A stretch of 64,000 nucleotides of DNA. Source: Rummeliibacillus pycnus_B. GTDB lineage: Bacteria > Bacillota > Bacilli > Bacillales_A > Planococcaceae. Position numbers and translations under genes: made by a program. Below the pieces are notes generated by a model, which saw only the letters and a list, made by a program, of their open reading frames with translations, made no database searches and was not told the DNA's origin. Location: the NCBI RefSeq assembly GCF_050459865.1, contig NZ_JBCMNM010000012.1, forward strand, positions 62,001-126,000. The letters are read 5' to 3'. Positions 25,311 to 33,589 of the stretch are shown here, one piece after another; the stretch's first letter is position 1; each line of letters starts with the position of its first letter.

Positions 25311-26243
25311 TTATTTTTTTGCTATTTCAGTAATGTAATCAAAGAATGCATCGCGATTCACATCATAAACGACATTTACAGGTCGTCCATCAGCTGTTTC
25401 AACTGTACGACCTTGGCTTGGACCGTCTGTGTGTACAATGCTGTTAATGGTTTGTACTTTCACAAGATCACGATTGCCAACAAATGCGGTTGTTAACACA
25501 TCCCACAAATAGTATGTAGAGTTCGTTGAAAAGTGAACAAGTGGTGGTACCATCGCATAACATTGTCCAAGAAAATCAACACCCAGGTATTTGCGTTCTT
25601 TAGCCCAACGCTCACGTACATCTAAAGTTAGCGGTACTTGGTTTGTACTTTCAAGCGCCACTAAATCAATTTCTATGCTGGTATCCCATACACGAGCGGC
25701 TGCTTCAGGGTCCCAAAATACATTCCATTCAGCTGTTCCATCATGTTCAGGCTCGTGCACATTTCCTGCTTCACGAAATGTACCACCCATCCAAACAAGT
25801 CGTTCAATTTTCTCTTCGATTTCAGGATCTTCATCTAATGCACGGGCAAGATCGGTAAGGGGCCCTGTAAATAATAAGGTTGTTTTTTCTTCAGTTGCAC
25901 GAATCGTTTCTATTAAATGAAGATGTGCAGGTTTGTCCGCCACTGGTGTTACAACTTTTCCAGATTCATTTAAAATCGGTAGTGCTTCTACATAAAAAGC
26001 GTGCATGCGCCAATCTTTTGGAAAAGGGTTTTTTGCGCGTGAATTTGACTCAGCTACGTCAAGGCCGCCGTTTCCAAAGCGATCAATAATTTTTCGGCTC
26101 GCAAACATTGCTGGTTCTAAATAACAATCTGCTGGAATGACTGAAACACCTGTGAGTTCAACAGTGTCCATTTTTAGTAATAGAAATAGCGAAACAAGAT
26201 CATCAACTCCGCCATCATGATTAAAGTAAATTTTCTTTTTCAT
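25311..26243 (-). CDS. Nucleoside hydrolase (IUNH family)
   Basis: 310 residues. The calcium-binding N-terminal motif is NHDGGVDDLVSL, a variant of DTDxGxDDAxAL that keeps the Asp residues. LLFTGPLTDLARAL and VWMGGTFREAGN are the other family motifs, and EWNVFWDPEAAARVW carries the Asn/Asp near the active site. It splits ribonucleosides into base and ribose. A guanine riboswitch with terminator lies in its leader, so expression should fall when guanine or hypoxanthine is plentiful, fitting purine salvage. Confidence 0.9.
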   Translation of the reverse strand: MKKKIYFNHDGGVDDLVSLFLLLKMDTVELTGVSVIPADCYLEPAMFASRKIIDRFGNGGLDVAESNSRAKNPFPKDWRMHAFYVEALPILNESGKVVTPVADKPAHLHLIETIRATEEKTTLLFTGPLTDLARALDEDPEIEEKIERLVWMGGTFREAGNVHEPEHDGTAEWNVFWDPEAAARVWDTSIEIDLVALESTNQVPLTLDVRERWAKERKYLGVDFLGQCYAMVPPLVHFSTNSTYYLWDVLTTAFVGNRDLVKVQTINSIVHTDGPSQGRTVETADGRPVNVVYDVNRDAFFDYITEIAKK

Positions 26244-26412
26244 TATTTTCTCGATCCCTTCATGGTGAATTTTTATAAATTGCTTAGGGATTCACCCAAA
26301 TATTTTCTTGTTGGAACACACGAATAACGACGCACTTTGTTTTACACTAAAAGCCACCAAAATTTGCCTGACGTGCCACCTCTCATGATAGCTTATAGAC
26401 ATCTTAAAATAT

Positions 26413-26440
26413 AAAAATGCACCGATAGCTACCGGAGCAT
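26413..26440 (-). terminator. Riboswitch terminator
   Basis: On the minus strand ATGCTCCG and CGGTGCAT pair around GTAGCTAT and run into TTTTTATATTTT, about 65 nt downstream of the purine aptamer. Confidence 0.8.
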
Positions 26441-26502
26441 TGACTAGGGCATGTGTATATACAAAAGGAAGAATTGATCCCTTTTTCTATTTAACACTTA
26501 CC

Positions 26503-26567
26503 TCGTAGTCAAGCACTTTACGGCAGCTTGGTAGAAACTATTGGGCCATATCCCCAATACTATACGA
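26503..26567 (-). promoter_or_regulatory. Guanine-type purine riboswitch
   Basis: P1 TCGTA/TACGA, P2 TTGGG/CCCAA with loop GATATGG, junction TAGTTTCTACC, P3 AAGC/GCTT with loop CCGTAAA, then GACTACGA. These are the conserved positions of the xpt-type aptamer, including the two kissing loops. The specificity base (position 74) is C, which selects guanine or hypoxanthine over adenine. It precedes the nucleoside hydrolase on the same strand. Confidence 0.93.
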
Positions 26568-26569
26568 CA

Positions 26570-26862
26570 TTATTCTAAATTTAATTCGCATTTACAATAA
26601 TAATAGTAATTTATGGTTTCGTCAATTAAATCACGAACGTTTTGCGTCAAATTTTATGATAACATTCGCGTTTTAATTGCATTTACAATGTTAATTTCTC
26701 TTTAACTACTTTCACACTTTTACAATGTTAGGGCTGACCTAAATCCCTCAACTGCTATATTCAGCACAATTTAATATCGAATTTGTCAGAATTGGTCGTC
26801 CTGAAGATTTTGATTTAACCCAGATCCGAACCAAGGTGGACATTCATTAAAGAAGATATAGA
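26570..26862. other. Gene-poor stretch with a short coding remnant
   Basis: On the plus strand 26741-26850 could encode a C-terminal piece (FNIEFVRIGRPEDFDLTQIR, then TKVDIH and a stop) with no start codon. Otherwise only AT-rich sequence and imperfect inverted repeats. Confidence 0.3.
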
Positions 26863-27006
26863 CTAGTAGTCTTCAGAAAATCCATCTTTAAGAAATTCTA
26901 TTATTTCTTCGCCAAAAAACGAAAAAATCAATAATAACAATACAATTAAAAGGGCTAAACTACCGAATATAAAGGAAAACACTTTTCCAACTTTTTTATC
27001 ATTCAA
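26863..27006 (-). CDS. Small single-helix membrane protein
   Basis: 47 residues, MNDKKVGKVFSFIFGSLALL, hydrophobic helix, then FGEEIIEFLKDGFSEDY. TTG start with GGAGGG 6 bases upstream; the longer frame has no ribosome site and runs into a TR short copy. Unknown function. Confidence 0.5.
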   Translation of the reverse strand: MNDKKVGKVFSFIFGSLALLIVLLLLIFSFFGEEIIEFLKDGFSEDY

Positions 27007-27060
27007 TAAAATCCCTCCGATACTAATTTGGATATTTTTACTGCAAATTAGAAATCTTTT

Positions 27061-27100
27061 ATTCAACAAACCTCCTGCGATAGTTTAAGTACAATCTTTC
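27061..27100. repeat. TR short copy
   Basis: ATTCAACAAACCTCCTGCG, then ATAGTTTAAGTACAATCTTTC. The tail matches the short copy at 62778 (GTAGTTTAAGTACAATTCTTC). It lies directly upstream of the small membrane protein gene. Confidence 0.6.
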
Positions 27101-27150
27101 ATAAACATCAATCTATCATTATCATTAGTATTCAATTTTTCTTGAGATTC

Positions 27151-27225
27151 TTCCTCCATTAAATGGCCCTTAAATGCAAAATGCGCTTTCCTTCTTTCCA
27201 GGAAAGCGCTCATTTGTGGTAGAAC
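27151..27225 (-). repeat. TR long copy
   Basis: Left end CCATTAAATGGCCC. Inner stem AGCGCTTTCC/GGAAAGCGCT is perfect over 10 bp, loop TTCTTTCCA, tail on the minus strand CATTTTGCATTT. The left arm is the TTTAATGGAA class but the right arm is ATTTGTGG, so the outer arms do not match. 31 bp past a minus-strand stop. Confidence 0.8.
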
Positions 27226-27255
27226 TAAAATATGATATCAATATTAAAATCTGAA

Positions 27256-27549
27256 TCACATTTTTTCGCTGCTATATTTTTTTACTACAGTTGCCAAAAC
27301 CGCAATAATAAAAACAATCGCACTATTTATCATTAAATAATATCCCAGTTGCAAGCCATAAAAAATTGCAAAAGGATCACGAATAATAAATATTGCTAAT
27401 GCACCACCGATTGCACCAAATAATACTGCTAGCAGTATTATTGTAAAGGAAGAAAAATATAGATTTCTCTTTTTTATGTAGATTATAAACCCAATAATAT
27501 TTGCAACAACGATAAAGAAGCCCATAAGTATTAAGAAAAAGCTAGACAC
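27256..27549 (-). CDS. Hypothetical membrane protein
   Basis: 97 residues, about three to four membrane helices (FFLILMGFFIVVANIIGFII; FTIILLAVLFGAIGGALAI; a C-terminal pair). No family recognised. GTG start with GGGGGAG upstream. Single gene between two TR copies. Confidence 0.6.
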   Translation of the reverse strand: MSSFFLILMGFFIVVANIIGFIIYIKKRNLYFSSFTIILLAVLFGAIGGALAIFIIRDPFAIFYGLQLGYYLMINSAIVFIIAVLATVVKKYSSEKM

Positions 27550-27597
27550 ATAACTCCCCCTTTTTTAATAAATCTTTAGCTGTTTACAAATGAATGT

Positions 27598-27656
27598 AAT
27601 GGTCCTTATATGTAGCGAAGATCCTGTACTTTGGAAACGCGCCCGATTGTTGAAGA
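27598..27656 (-). repeat. TR long copy, worn hairpin
   Basis: AATGGTCCTTATATG then GCGAAGATCC...GGAAACGCGCCC and the right end GATTGTTGAAG. It shares its hairpin variant with 28278, which has the same AGATCC and GGAAACGCG arms. Lies 83 bp past the VOC gene stop. Confidence 0.65.
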
Positions 27657-27738
27657 GCAATAAGCTGTTCACCTGCTATAGTTGAAAATATTTATATCCA
27701 ATTAGATTAACTTAGACGGGTGCCTAACTATAACCTGT

Positions 27739-28188
27739 TTAAGAATTGGACAATTTATTCCACTCGCTTAAATAAGGGACAAAATCTAATTCTCTTGGGT
27801 CATCATTCAGCATGGAAATGAATTCTAATTTATTCCCATCCGGATCTAAAAAATATATACTGGCAGCTGGCATCCATGCTTGAACAATCGGTTCCTCGTT
27901 GCCTTTTCCCTGACTTCCAATAACCTCAATTCCTTGATCCTGCAACCATTGAATGGAATGAATCAAGAATTCAAATTCTACTTCAAATGCAAAGTGCCTT
28001 TTTTCGATTTCACTTGAAACTGGCACCAGCCACAAGCCCAGCATTTGGTAGCCTGGTTCTCCAATCCAAAAAAAGGCGTTTTTTTCTGTTGCATATCCTA
28101 ATTCAAGCTCTAACTTATCTTGATAAAAGTTGATAGCAGCTTTTAAATCCTTTACTTGCAAGTGAGTTTCGTAGAGTTTTTTAATCAT
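27739..28188 (-). CDS. VOC-family protein (glyoxalase/dioxygenase fold)
   Basis: 149 residues, two beta-alpha-beta-beta-beta modules. Likely metal ligands are His in YETHLQVKDL, His in KRHFAFEVEF and Glu in GNKLEFISM. AFFWIGEPGYQMLGLW and FLDPDGNKLEF are family stretches. Possibly a resistance or detoxification enzyme of the FosB/glyoxalase type; substrate not assignable. Monocistronic. Confidence 0.78.
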   Translation of the reverse strand: MIKKLYETHLQVKDLKAAINFYQDKLELELGYATEKNAFFWIGEPGYQMLGLWLVPVSSEIEKRHFAFEVEFEFLIHSIQWLQDQGIEVIGSQGKGNEEPIVQAWMPAASIYFLDPDGNKLEFISMLNDDPRELDFVPYLSEWNKLSNS

Positions 28189-28277
28189 TTTAGATGTCCC
28201 TCCTTCTAAGATTACTTGACAACAATCCTCATATAAATATTAACACAAATATCTAAATATTTTGAAATATACTTTTT

Positions 28278-28405
28278 TGTTAAATGGCCTTTAATGAAAA
28301 TAAGCGCAGATCCTTTTATTTGGAAACGCGCCCGATAATAGAATAAATAAACTATGATCTCAATCATAAAATCACTTAATACTTCTTTCACTATAGCCCC
28401 CATTA
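28278..28405 (-). repeat. TR long copy plus worn short copy
   Basis: Long copy TTAAATGGCC ... GCGCCCGATAATAGAATAA (28278-28345). After a spacer with ATAAAATCACTTAAT, like those at 19950 and 33680, comes CCCCCATTAGTACAATAAG, a worn short copy. A spurious 63-codon frame covers both. Confidence 0.65.
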
Positions 28406-28426
28406 GTACAATAAGTTCAATAAAAA

Positions 28427-28449
28427 AAGACCATCAAAAATGATGGTCC
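28427..28449 (-). terminator. Terminator of MFS gene
   Basis: GACCATCA/TGATGGTC with AAAA centre, followed by seven T on the minus strand. Confidence 0.9.
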
Positions 28450-28509
28450 TACTTCACAACTATCACACAGTCATTAAAAAAACAAAGACAAAATCCTTCA
28501 CCTTAAATT

Positions 28510-29718
28510 TTATTGTTCCATAACATTTCTAACAAACAATTGCTTATTTTTATGAGCAATCGTACTTACTATCGCAAGCAATAGCCCCGAAATAACGAAT
28601 ACAATTCTAATCCCTAACAAATCTGCTAATAGTCCCATAACAAGAGAGCCAACGCCAAAAATCCCAGTACCAATAGCACCTAATGAGGTATAAACAGTTG
28701 ACAACTGTTCTTTTGACACACTAGTTTGTATAACCGTTTGTTGAGGAACTTTTTTAATTTGTCCAAAAAGCCCTACACAGAGCGATAAAAGTAAGGAAAT
28801 GATTGGAATACTGTTTAGGCTAAATAATAATGTGAATAAGAAACTTGCGAATGAACCGACAAAAATAAAGGATCCTAATTTCTTTTCAACAAAAGAAGAA
28901 AATTTAATACAATAAGCACTTCCTAAAATCAGACCTAAAAAGTTAGCTCCATTGATAAATCCCCACCATTTTTCATCAACGTTTAAAGCATCATTGACAA
29001 ACACATATAAAATAGCAGCTATCCAAACCGTTGCTGCAATTGTTTCTAAAAATTCTATCCAAGCAATCATTCTCAATACTGGAGTGTTAGATAAAGTTTT
29101 CCAACCCTCTTTAATCTTTTCTAGTTTCCCTTTTAACTCGGTTGTTTCATGATTTACACTTTCTAAAAGGCAAAGTAATATGCTTGCAATTACAAATAAA
29201 CACGCAACTAACCAAACAAGTTGTTGAGAACTCATAATAATTAGCAATGAACTTCCTACGAACCACATACCTGCTTGTATGACCTGCGTAATAGTTTCTG
29301 CAATTCCATTAGCTTGAATTAAATGTTCAGGATTAACATAGTATCGAGTCAATGTCTGTCTTATTGGATTTGCACAACCGTCAAAAAAAGCAATCAATCC
29401 TATTATTAAAAAGATTAAATAATAATTAGCTGCTGTTAAACCAATTAACATAAACCCTAAAATAAAGAGTAAAATCGTTTTTCCAATTTGTGACCCAGCA
29501 AGTAACCATTTAAGATTTAATTTCTCAACCAAAAGAGGTGTCAGCAGACTGGATATAAACATAGAAGAAGCAATCGTAAATGGCACAAACGATGCTGCAA
29601 TTGCAGAACCGGTTAATACAAAAATCGTACTTATAACACTGACTATATATAATACATCGCCTATATTAGCAAGTGACTGACCCAATAGTAATAAAGAAAA
29701 ATTTCTATTCAATTTCAT
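28510..29718 (-). CDS. MFS transporter
   Basis: 402 residues, about 11-12 membrane helices, beginning MKLNRNFSLLLLGQSLANIG and containing FFDGCANPIRQTLTRYY after helix 4, typical of the MFS_3/enterobactin-exporter-like branch that includes macrolide efflux proteins. Probably a proton-driven exporter of small molecules. GGGGG before the ATG. Stands alone, with its own terminator. Confidence 0.85.
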   Translation of the reverse strand: MKLNRNFSLLLLGQSLANIGDVLYIVSVISTIFVLTGSAIAASFVPFTIASSMFISSLLTPLLVEKLNLKWLLAGSQIGKTILLFILGFMLIGLTAANYYLIFLIIGLIAFFDGCANPIRQTLTRYYVNPEHLIQANGIAETITQVIQAGMWFVGSSLLIIMSSQQLVWLVACLFVIASILLCLLESVNHETTELKGKLEKIKEGWKTLSNTPVLRMIAWIEFLETIAATVWIAAILYVFVNDALNVDEKWWGFINGANFLGLILGSAYCIKFSSFVEKKLGSFIFVGSFASFLFTLLFSLNSIPIISLLLSLCVGLFGQIKKVPQQTVIQTSVSKEQLSTVYTSLGAIGTGIFGVGSLVMGLLADLLGIRIVFVISGLLLAIVSTIAHKNKQLFVRNVMEQ

Positions 29719-29900
29719 TATATATCCCCCAATATTTCATTCGATTTTTGGCTAAATAGGGGAATATTAGATTGGACTATTCATTAAAATTTGACTCCTA
29801 TCATATATCGGACAAATCTGGGGGATGTAGATTTATCACAAGTTTTTTATCATCAGTAAATATTTATATGAATTATAGCATAATTCAAACACCTAATAGG
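29719..29900. other. Promoter region of MFS gene
   Basis: AT-rich sequence with ACACCTAATAGGTGC, a small palindrome, at 29889-29903. No gene. Confidence 0.4.
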
Positions 29901-29904
29901 TGCT

Positions 29905-29974
29905 ATTCAACAATCTGACCTTTATATGTAAAATAGCACTACCCTTGTTCAAGGATAGTGCCAGTTTGTTGAAA
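29905..29974 (-). repeat. TR long copy
   Basis: ATTCAACAATCTGACC to GTTTGTTGAAA. Minus-strand stem GCACTATCC/GGGTAGTGC: an A-U pair replaces the G-C of the common GCGC form and one G-U occurs. 69 bp past the small gene at 30043. Confidence 0.85.
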
Positions 29975-30042
29975 ATCAGTAGCTGCTGAAGATGGCTCGC
30001 ACTTATTGAACTCTAGCATCCGATATGTCAAACAAGATTAAT

Positions 30043-30273
30043 CTAGTTCATGTTAGGTCTTATTTTCTGTTCAAATTCGTCTTTAGTAATTTCCCACACT
30101 TCATACTCTTCCCCAAACTTATCTCGAACATCTTGAGCCATTAAATCAGAAATTATTTCATAATCATTTATTATATCTTCATTTAGAACTCCCTCAACTG
30201 TATCCCATTTAATAATTTTTTCATCATATGGACTGACAATATAAAAATATCTAGTTTCAAATTTAGTTATCAT
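30043..30273 (-). CDS. Hypothetical small acidic protein
   Basis: 76 residues beginning MITKFETRYFYIVSPYDEKI. No membrane segment or cysteine motif; helical and acidic. Family not recognised. The ATG is chosen over an upstream GTG because AGAGGTGG covers the latter. Single gene between TR copies. Confidence 0.55.
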   Translation of the reverse strand: MITKFETRYFYIVSPYDEKIIKWDTVEGVLNEDIINDYEIISDLMAQDVRDKFGEEYEVWEITKDEFEQKIRPNMN

Positions 30274-30321
30274 AATAGCCACCTCTTAGAAATTGTACTA
30301 TTATAAGCATTTACAAAATGT

Positions 30322-30402
30322 TTGTTCAATTAAACTGCCCTTTACTTGAAGAAGAAAAAGGAATTTCCTTGTTCCGGTATTGCACCCATTAGTGAAATAA
30401 GG
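30322..30402 (-). repeat. TR long copy, hairpin worn
   Basis: TTGTTCAATTAAACTGCCC to CATTAGTGAAATAAGG; the outer arms pair (TTCA.TTAA with TTAGTGAA). The right end is one base from the stop codon of the gene at 30404. Confidence 0.7.
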
Positions 30403-30403
30403 T

Positions 30404-30826
30404 TTAAACTTCTTCCTGATATATTTCTGAGTTTATCGGCTTTATATTGAAAAATATTTTAAACTCCTGAAGTTTTTCTATATGATTAAAAAAATCATCT
30501 ATATCATGATAATCCATTGACCATTCTACTATTTCTAAATTACTTAATTCATCTGTTGGTTTAAATAAAAATTCACAGTGAAGTTGTTCCATACGAGAAT
30601 ACTCATCTTCTTCATAAACAGTAAACTGACGTACAAAATCAAGATGAAATAGTTCTTCTCCAGTAAAATCATAAACACCACATTGAAATAGGATTTCTTT
30701 ATCTTCTTCTCCCTCAACTGGTACTTTACAAAAAGTCTTAAATGTTTCCCAAACCTTTTTTATATCATCGGTATCTGCACCAATCTTATTTTTAAGGTAA
30801 CTTTCAGCATTCTTAACCGTAATCAT
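30404..30826 (-). CDS. Hypothetical acidic protein
   Basis: 140 residues, beginning MITVKNAESYLKNKIGADTD. Rich in Asp/Glu and aromatic residues (FTVYEEDEYSRMEQLHCEFL, WSMDYHDIDDFFNHIEKL). No known domain seen. CGGAGG precedes the ATG, so the longer frame is not used. It could be an immunity-type or cytoplasmic protein; I cannot say. Confidence 0.6.
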   Translation of the reverse strand: MITVKNAESYLKNKIGADTDDIKKVWETFKTFCKVPVEGEEDKEILFQCGVYDFTGEELFHLDFVRQFTVYEEDEYSRMEQLHCEFLFKPTDELSNLEIVEWSMDYHDIDDFFNHIEKLQEFKIFFNIKPINSEIYQEEV

Positions 30827-30860
30827 TACAAAACCTCCGATATTAGTATGTAAGTTATTC

Positions 30861-30949
30861 TTATTCAACTAAACTGCCCTTTAGCTAATAGTCTCAATCC
30901 AAATATCAATTAGTTCTTCTAGAACTAACGCACCCAATTACTTTAATTG
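30861..30949. repeat. TR fragment: long left end and short right part
   Basis: TTATTCAACTAAACTGCCC (30861-30879) without the hairpin core, then GAACTAACGCACCC and ATTACTTTAATTG (30921-30949), similar to a short copy. Confidence 0.5.
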
Positions 30950-30965
30950 TAAATCTTCACAATCT

Positions 30966-31032
30966 GTTTCGTTAATCTGACAAACAAAAAGGCGATGCCT
31001 TTATTCAAGCATCGCACTCGTAAATTGAATAG
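30966..31032 (-). repeat. TR long copy with distinct stem
   Basis: TTTCGTTAATCTGAC to CGTAAATTGAATAGG. Minus-strand stem GCGATGC/GCATCGC then CTTTTTG. This stem sequence is unlike the common GCGCTATCC but pairs fully. Ends 3 bp from the VOC stop codon. Confidence 0.8.
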
Positions 31033-31035
31033 GAA

Positions 31036-31416
31036 TCACTTTTTCTCCATTACTGCAAAATAATTATTTTCACTATCTGCAAAATTAAATACTCTTCCTG
31101 AAGGCATATTTACAATTTCACCGACTGTAACGTTTTTCTTTACTAAGTCGCTATATAAATTATCAAGTTTTTCTGTGAAGAACATTAAAGAAGGTGTACC
31201 AAGATTTAATTCAGGCTGCAATTTAGCAATTAGCTCCTTATTATGGAGAATAACACTTGTATCAGCTTCTTTCGTTGGGGCAATTTCAATCCATCTCATT
31301 CCTTGACCGTTATCTTCCTCTGAAATTACACTAAAGCCTACTTTTTCTGTCCAAAACACCTTTGCTTCATCTTGGTTATTAACATACAACATAATTTGAC
31401 CAACTTTACTAATCAT
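31036..31416 (-). CDS. VOC-family protein (glyoxalase-like)
   Basis: 126 residues, a single VOC fold: GQIMLYVNNQDEAKVFWTEK, MRWIEIAPTKEADTSVIL, then SLMFFTEKLDNLYSDL and FNFADSENNYFAVME. Glu at the end (AVMEK) could be a metal ligand. Close to the YycE/extradiol-type stand-alone proteins; substrate unknown. GGGAG lies upstream of the ATG. Confidence 0.78.
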   Translation of the reverse strand: MISKVGQIMLYVNNQDEAKVFWTEKVGFSVISEEDNGQGMRWIEIAPTKEADTSVILHNKELIAKLQPELNLGTPSLMFFTEKLDNLYSDLVKKNVTVGEIVNMPSGRVFNFADSENNYFAVMEKK

Positions 31417-31501
31417 TGATTTTTACACTCCCTTATAAAATTAATTACTATACACAATACTCCTAAATCATACTAACGCTGAAAACAACGTTACGGTAAT
31501 T

Positions 31502-32017
31502 CTACTTCAGCGATTCCACTAATTCGTTCAAACGGTCCCAAGTTTCTGTGATGCCCTGCAGCATACCCATGTCCATGACGGTCTTAAGGGCCTCTTCGGA
31601 AACATATTCGGCACGGTTTATCAGCTTTGTCTTTCCACCCATATCGATGAATTCCAATGTGATCTCAGTCGACGGCATAGTGTCATTCGAATTGCCCTCT
31701 GCATCCGAAAAGTAATCAGTGTAGACGATTTTCTCCGGCTCGATAATCTCCTTATATACCCCTTTACCCCAGGATTCCATACCAAAAAATTCACCCAAAT
31801 TCTGATCAACACACTTCATACAGTAGTGCCAAATTCCTCCCGGACGAAAATCTACCGTGCAGACTGGAATCTCCCAGCCCCTCGGCCCCCACCAGCGTTT
31901 CAGATGCTCCGGTTCTTTAAACATCTTGAATACGAGTTCGCGTGGCGCATCGAAAACTCGTTCCAATACTAATACCCGATCGTTCTCTACTCTCGATAAC
32001 ATTTCATTGTTTGACAT
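31502..32017 (-). CDS. SRPBCC (AHSA1-like) ligand-binding protein
   Basis: 171 residues with the AHSA1/Activator-of-Hsp90-like pattern: LVLERVFDAPRELVFKMF, HLKRWWGPRGW, FRPGGIWHYCM, EIIEPEKIVYTDYFSD, and a C-terminal helix GMLQGITETWDRLNEL. It forms a hydrophobic cavity fold. It follows an ArsR-type regulator gene by 28 bp, the very common ArsR-SRPBCC pair. Codons are GC-richer than in neighbours, suggesting recent transfer. Confidence 0.88.
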   Translation of the reverse strand: MSNNEMLSRVENDRVLVLERVFDAPRELVFKMFKEPEHLKRWWGPRGWEIPVCTVDFRPGGIWHYCMKCVDQNLGEFFGMESWGKGVYKEIIEPEKIVYTDYFSDAEGNSNDTMPSTEITLEFIDMGGKTKLINRAEYVSEEALKTVMDMGMLQGITETWDRLNELVESLK

Positions 32018-32045
32018 TGTAATTCCTCCTTGATCATGAATGATT

Positions 32046-32390
32046 TTATGGTTTTTCTTTGTTCTGCAATTCCCTCAAATAATCATCTAGATTGTCGAAC
32101 CTTTCTTGCAATACGCTCCGGAAGGACTGTATCCAAGAATCCAGTGCTTGGAAGGGTTCGGGCCGGAGTTTGTAGATACGTCGGTTAGCTTCGGCTTGCA
32201 CTTCCACAATCCCGTTGTCGCTTAGCACTTTTAGATGCTTCGAAGTTTGAGGCTGCCTCAATCCCAATTGGTCGGCAATTTCCCCAACGGTCAGGGGGCC
32301 GTCACGCAAGAGTTCGACGATATTCATACGATTAGGTTCAGACAAAGCGTTCAGCGTCGTCATGTTTGCGCCCGGAATCTTTCCTGACAT
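32046..32390 (-). CDS. ArsR-family transcriptional regulator
   Basis: 114 residues. Winged helix: NALSEPNRMNIVELLRDG, LTVGEIADQLGLR, recognition helix QPQTSKHLKVLSDNG, wing VEVQAEANRRIYKL. No Cys pair for metal, as usual in SRPBCC-linked members. ATG chosen with GAGGTG 8 bases upstream. A palindromic site overlaps its promoter, so autoregulation is likely. Confidence 0.88.
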   Translation of the reverse strand: MSGKIPGANMTTLNALSEPNRMNIVELLRDGPLTVGEIADQLGLRQPQTSKHLKVLSDNGIVEVQAEANRRIYKLRPEPFQALDSWIQSFRSVLQERFDNLDDYLRELQNKEKP

Positions 32391-32474
32391 GTTGCTCACC
32401 TCGTCAAATTGATGGTCTTCGGTTTAAAGCATATCTACATCATCACCTTGTAGTATTGCCATGTTGTTGAATTC

Positions 32475-32513
32475 ATTATACCTAACGAGGAATATTCCTG
32501 TCAAGGAATATTC
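32475..32513 (-). promoter_or_regulatory. SigA-type promoter with ArsR operator
   Basis: TTGACA (32504-32499) and TATAAT (32480-32475) are separated by 18 bp. GGAATATTCC, itself a palindrome, occurs right after the -35 box, and a second GAATATTCC directly precedes it, giving two half-operators that flank TTGACA. A repressor bound there would block the polymerase. Confidence 0.8.
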
Positions 32514-32569
32514 TAAACACAATTATTCACAATATCATCTAACAAATATCTATTTTTTCTTTAAAGATG

Positions 32570-32646
32570 TTGTTCGATTATTTGGCCCTTAAATAAAAAT
32601 AAGCGCTTATCCTTTTTCAAGGATAGCGCCATTTAGTTGAATAAGG
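32570..32646 (-). repeat. TR long copy
   Basis: TGTTCGATTATTTGGCCC to CATTTAGTTGAATAAGG, stem GCGCTATCC/GGATAAGCGC with loop TTGAAAAA and tail TTATTTTTATTT. Outer arms pair as TTCGATTA with TAGTTGAA through G-T pairs. 59 bp past the PrmC-like gene stop. Confidence 0.88.
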
Positions 32647-32705
32647 ACTTTTCATTAATATTGCCGCGAAGAAATTATCTTTCAATTATGCTTAGGGCTT
32701 ACCAC

Positions 32706-33521
32706 TTATTTACCTAAAGAAAGGCCAGAATTCGTTCCGATAACTACAGTAGCGTCCAGTTCCTCATCTCTAGCCACTTTCGTTGTCAACCCAGAACTAC
32801 TAAAGATTTCAAAGGTCTGGGGTGTTTGCATTTTGCTCGTCTCTATCAAAAGATGCCCTCCCGGCGCTAGCCAAAGAGGTGCTTCTTGTGCTACTCTTCG
32901 CTGAATGTCAAGTCCATCCTCTCCTCCGTCAAGCGCCACCCTAGATTCATGTAGGCGAGCCTCCTGGGGAAGCAGCTTGATTGCTTTGGTAGGAACGTAT
33001 GGTACGTTCGCAACTAAGATGTTCACATGGCCTTTAAGTGAATGAGGCAGTGCCTTATACAAGTCACCTTTAAAAACGCGGCCCCCGGAATTCGCTACGT
33101 TTCGGCTAGCACATTGTACTGCCAAAGGGTCAATATCAGCGGAGTATAACACGACCCGTCCCACAGCTGCGGCCAGCGCTACACCCACAGCTCCTGAACC
33201 GCAACATAGATCAACGACGATATCACCGGAACATGACAATGATTCTGCCTGATGAACAAGAAACTCGGTACGTTTGCGAGGCACAAAAACGCCCCGATCC
33301 ACTTCTATCCGTAAACCACAGAACTCCGTGTATCCAACAACGTATTCAATAGGTAAACCGCCAGCTCGCATCTCTACCATTTTCATGAGTTCCTCTGAAG
33401 TTCGTGCCTCTGAGATAAGTAACCGGGTTTCATCTTCTGCGAAAACACAACCTTCACTCTGAAGCCTGTTAATTATACATTTTTCCGTTTTATTGTCCAA
33501 AAAGAAATTAATTTTCCCCAT
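32706..33521 (-). CDS. PrmC-like protein N5-glutamine methyltransferase
   Basis: 271 residues. An N-terminal helical part, PIEYVVGYTEFCGLRIEVDR, GVFVPRKRTEFLV (the PRxxTE loop of PrmC/HemK), SAM motif I VVDLCCGSGAVGVALA, ADIDPLAV, and a NPPY-position sequence ANVPYVPT. The altered NPPY (NVPY) matches a PrmC-related subfamily rather than the housekeeping release-factor methylase. Substrate probably a Gln side chain, unproven. GC-richer than neighbours; likely transferred. Confidence 0.82.
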   Translation of the reverse strand: MGKINFFLDNKTEKCIINRLQSEGCVFAEDETRLLISEARTSEELMKMVEMRAGGLPIEYVVGYTEFCGLRIEVDRGVFVPRKRTEFLVHQAESLSCSGDIVVDLCCGSGAVGVALAAAVGRVVLYSADIDPLAVQCASRNVANSGGRVFKGDLYKALPHSLKGHVNILVANVPYVPTKAIKLLPQEARLHESRVALDGGEDGLDIQRRVAQEAPLWLAPGGHLLIETSKMQTPQTFEIFSSSGLTTKVARDEELDATVVIGTNSGLSLGK

Positions 33522-33589
33522 TATTTATCTCACCACTTTTTATAGACTTATTTAAAACCTTATATTCGTTAAAAATAGGAGATATCCTT

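Noticed and set aside
28212..28403. 63-codon minus-strand frame as a gene
   Set aside because: It is made of TR repeat sequence and spacer, has no ribosome site and no protein-like pattern.
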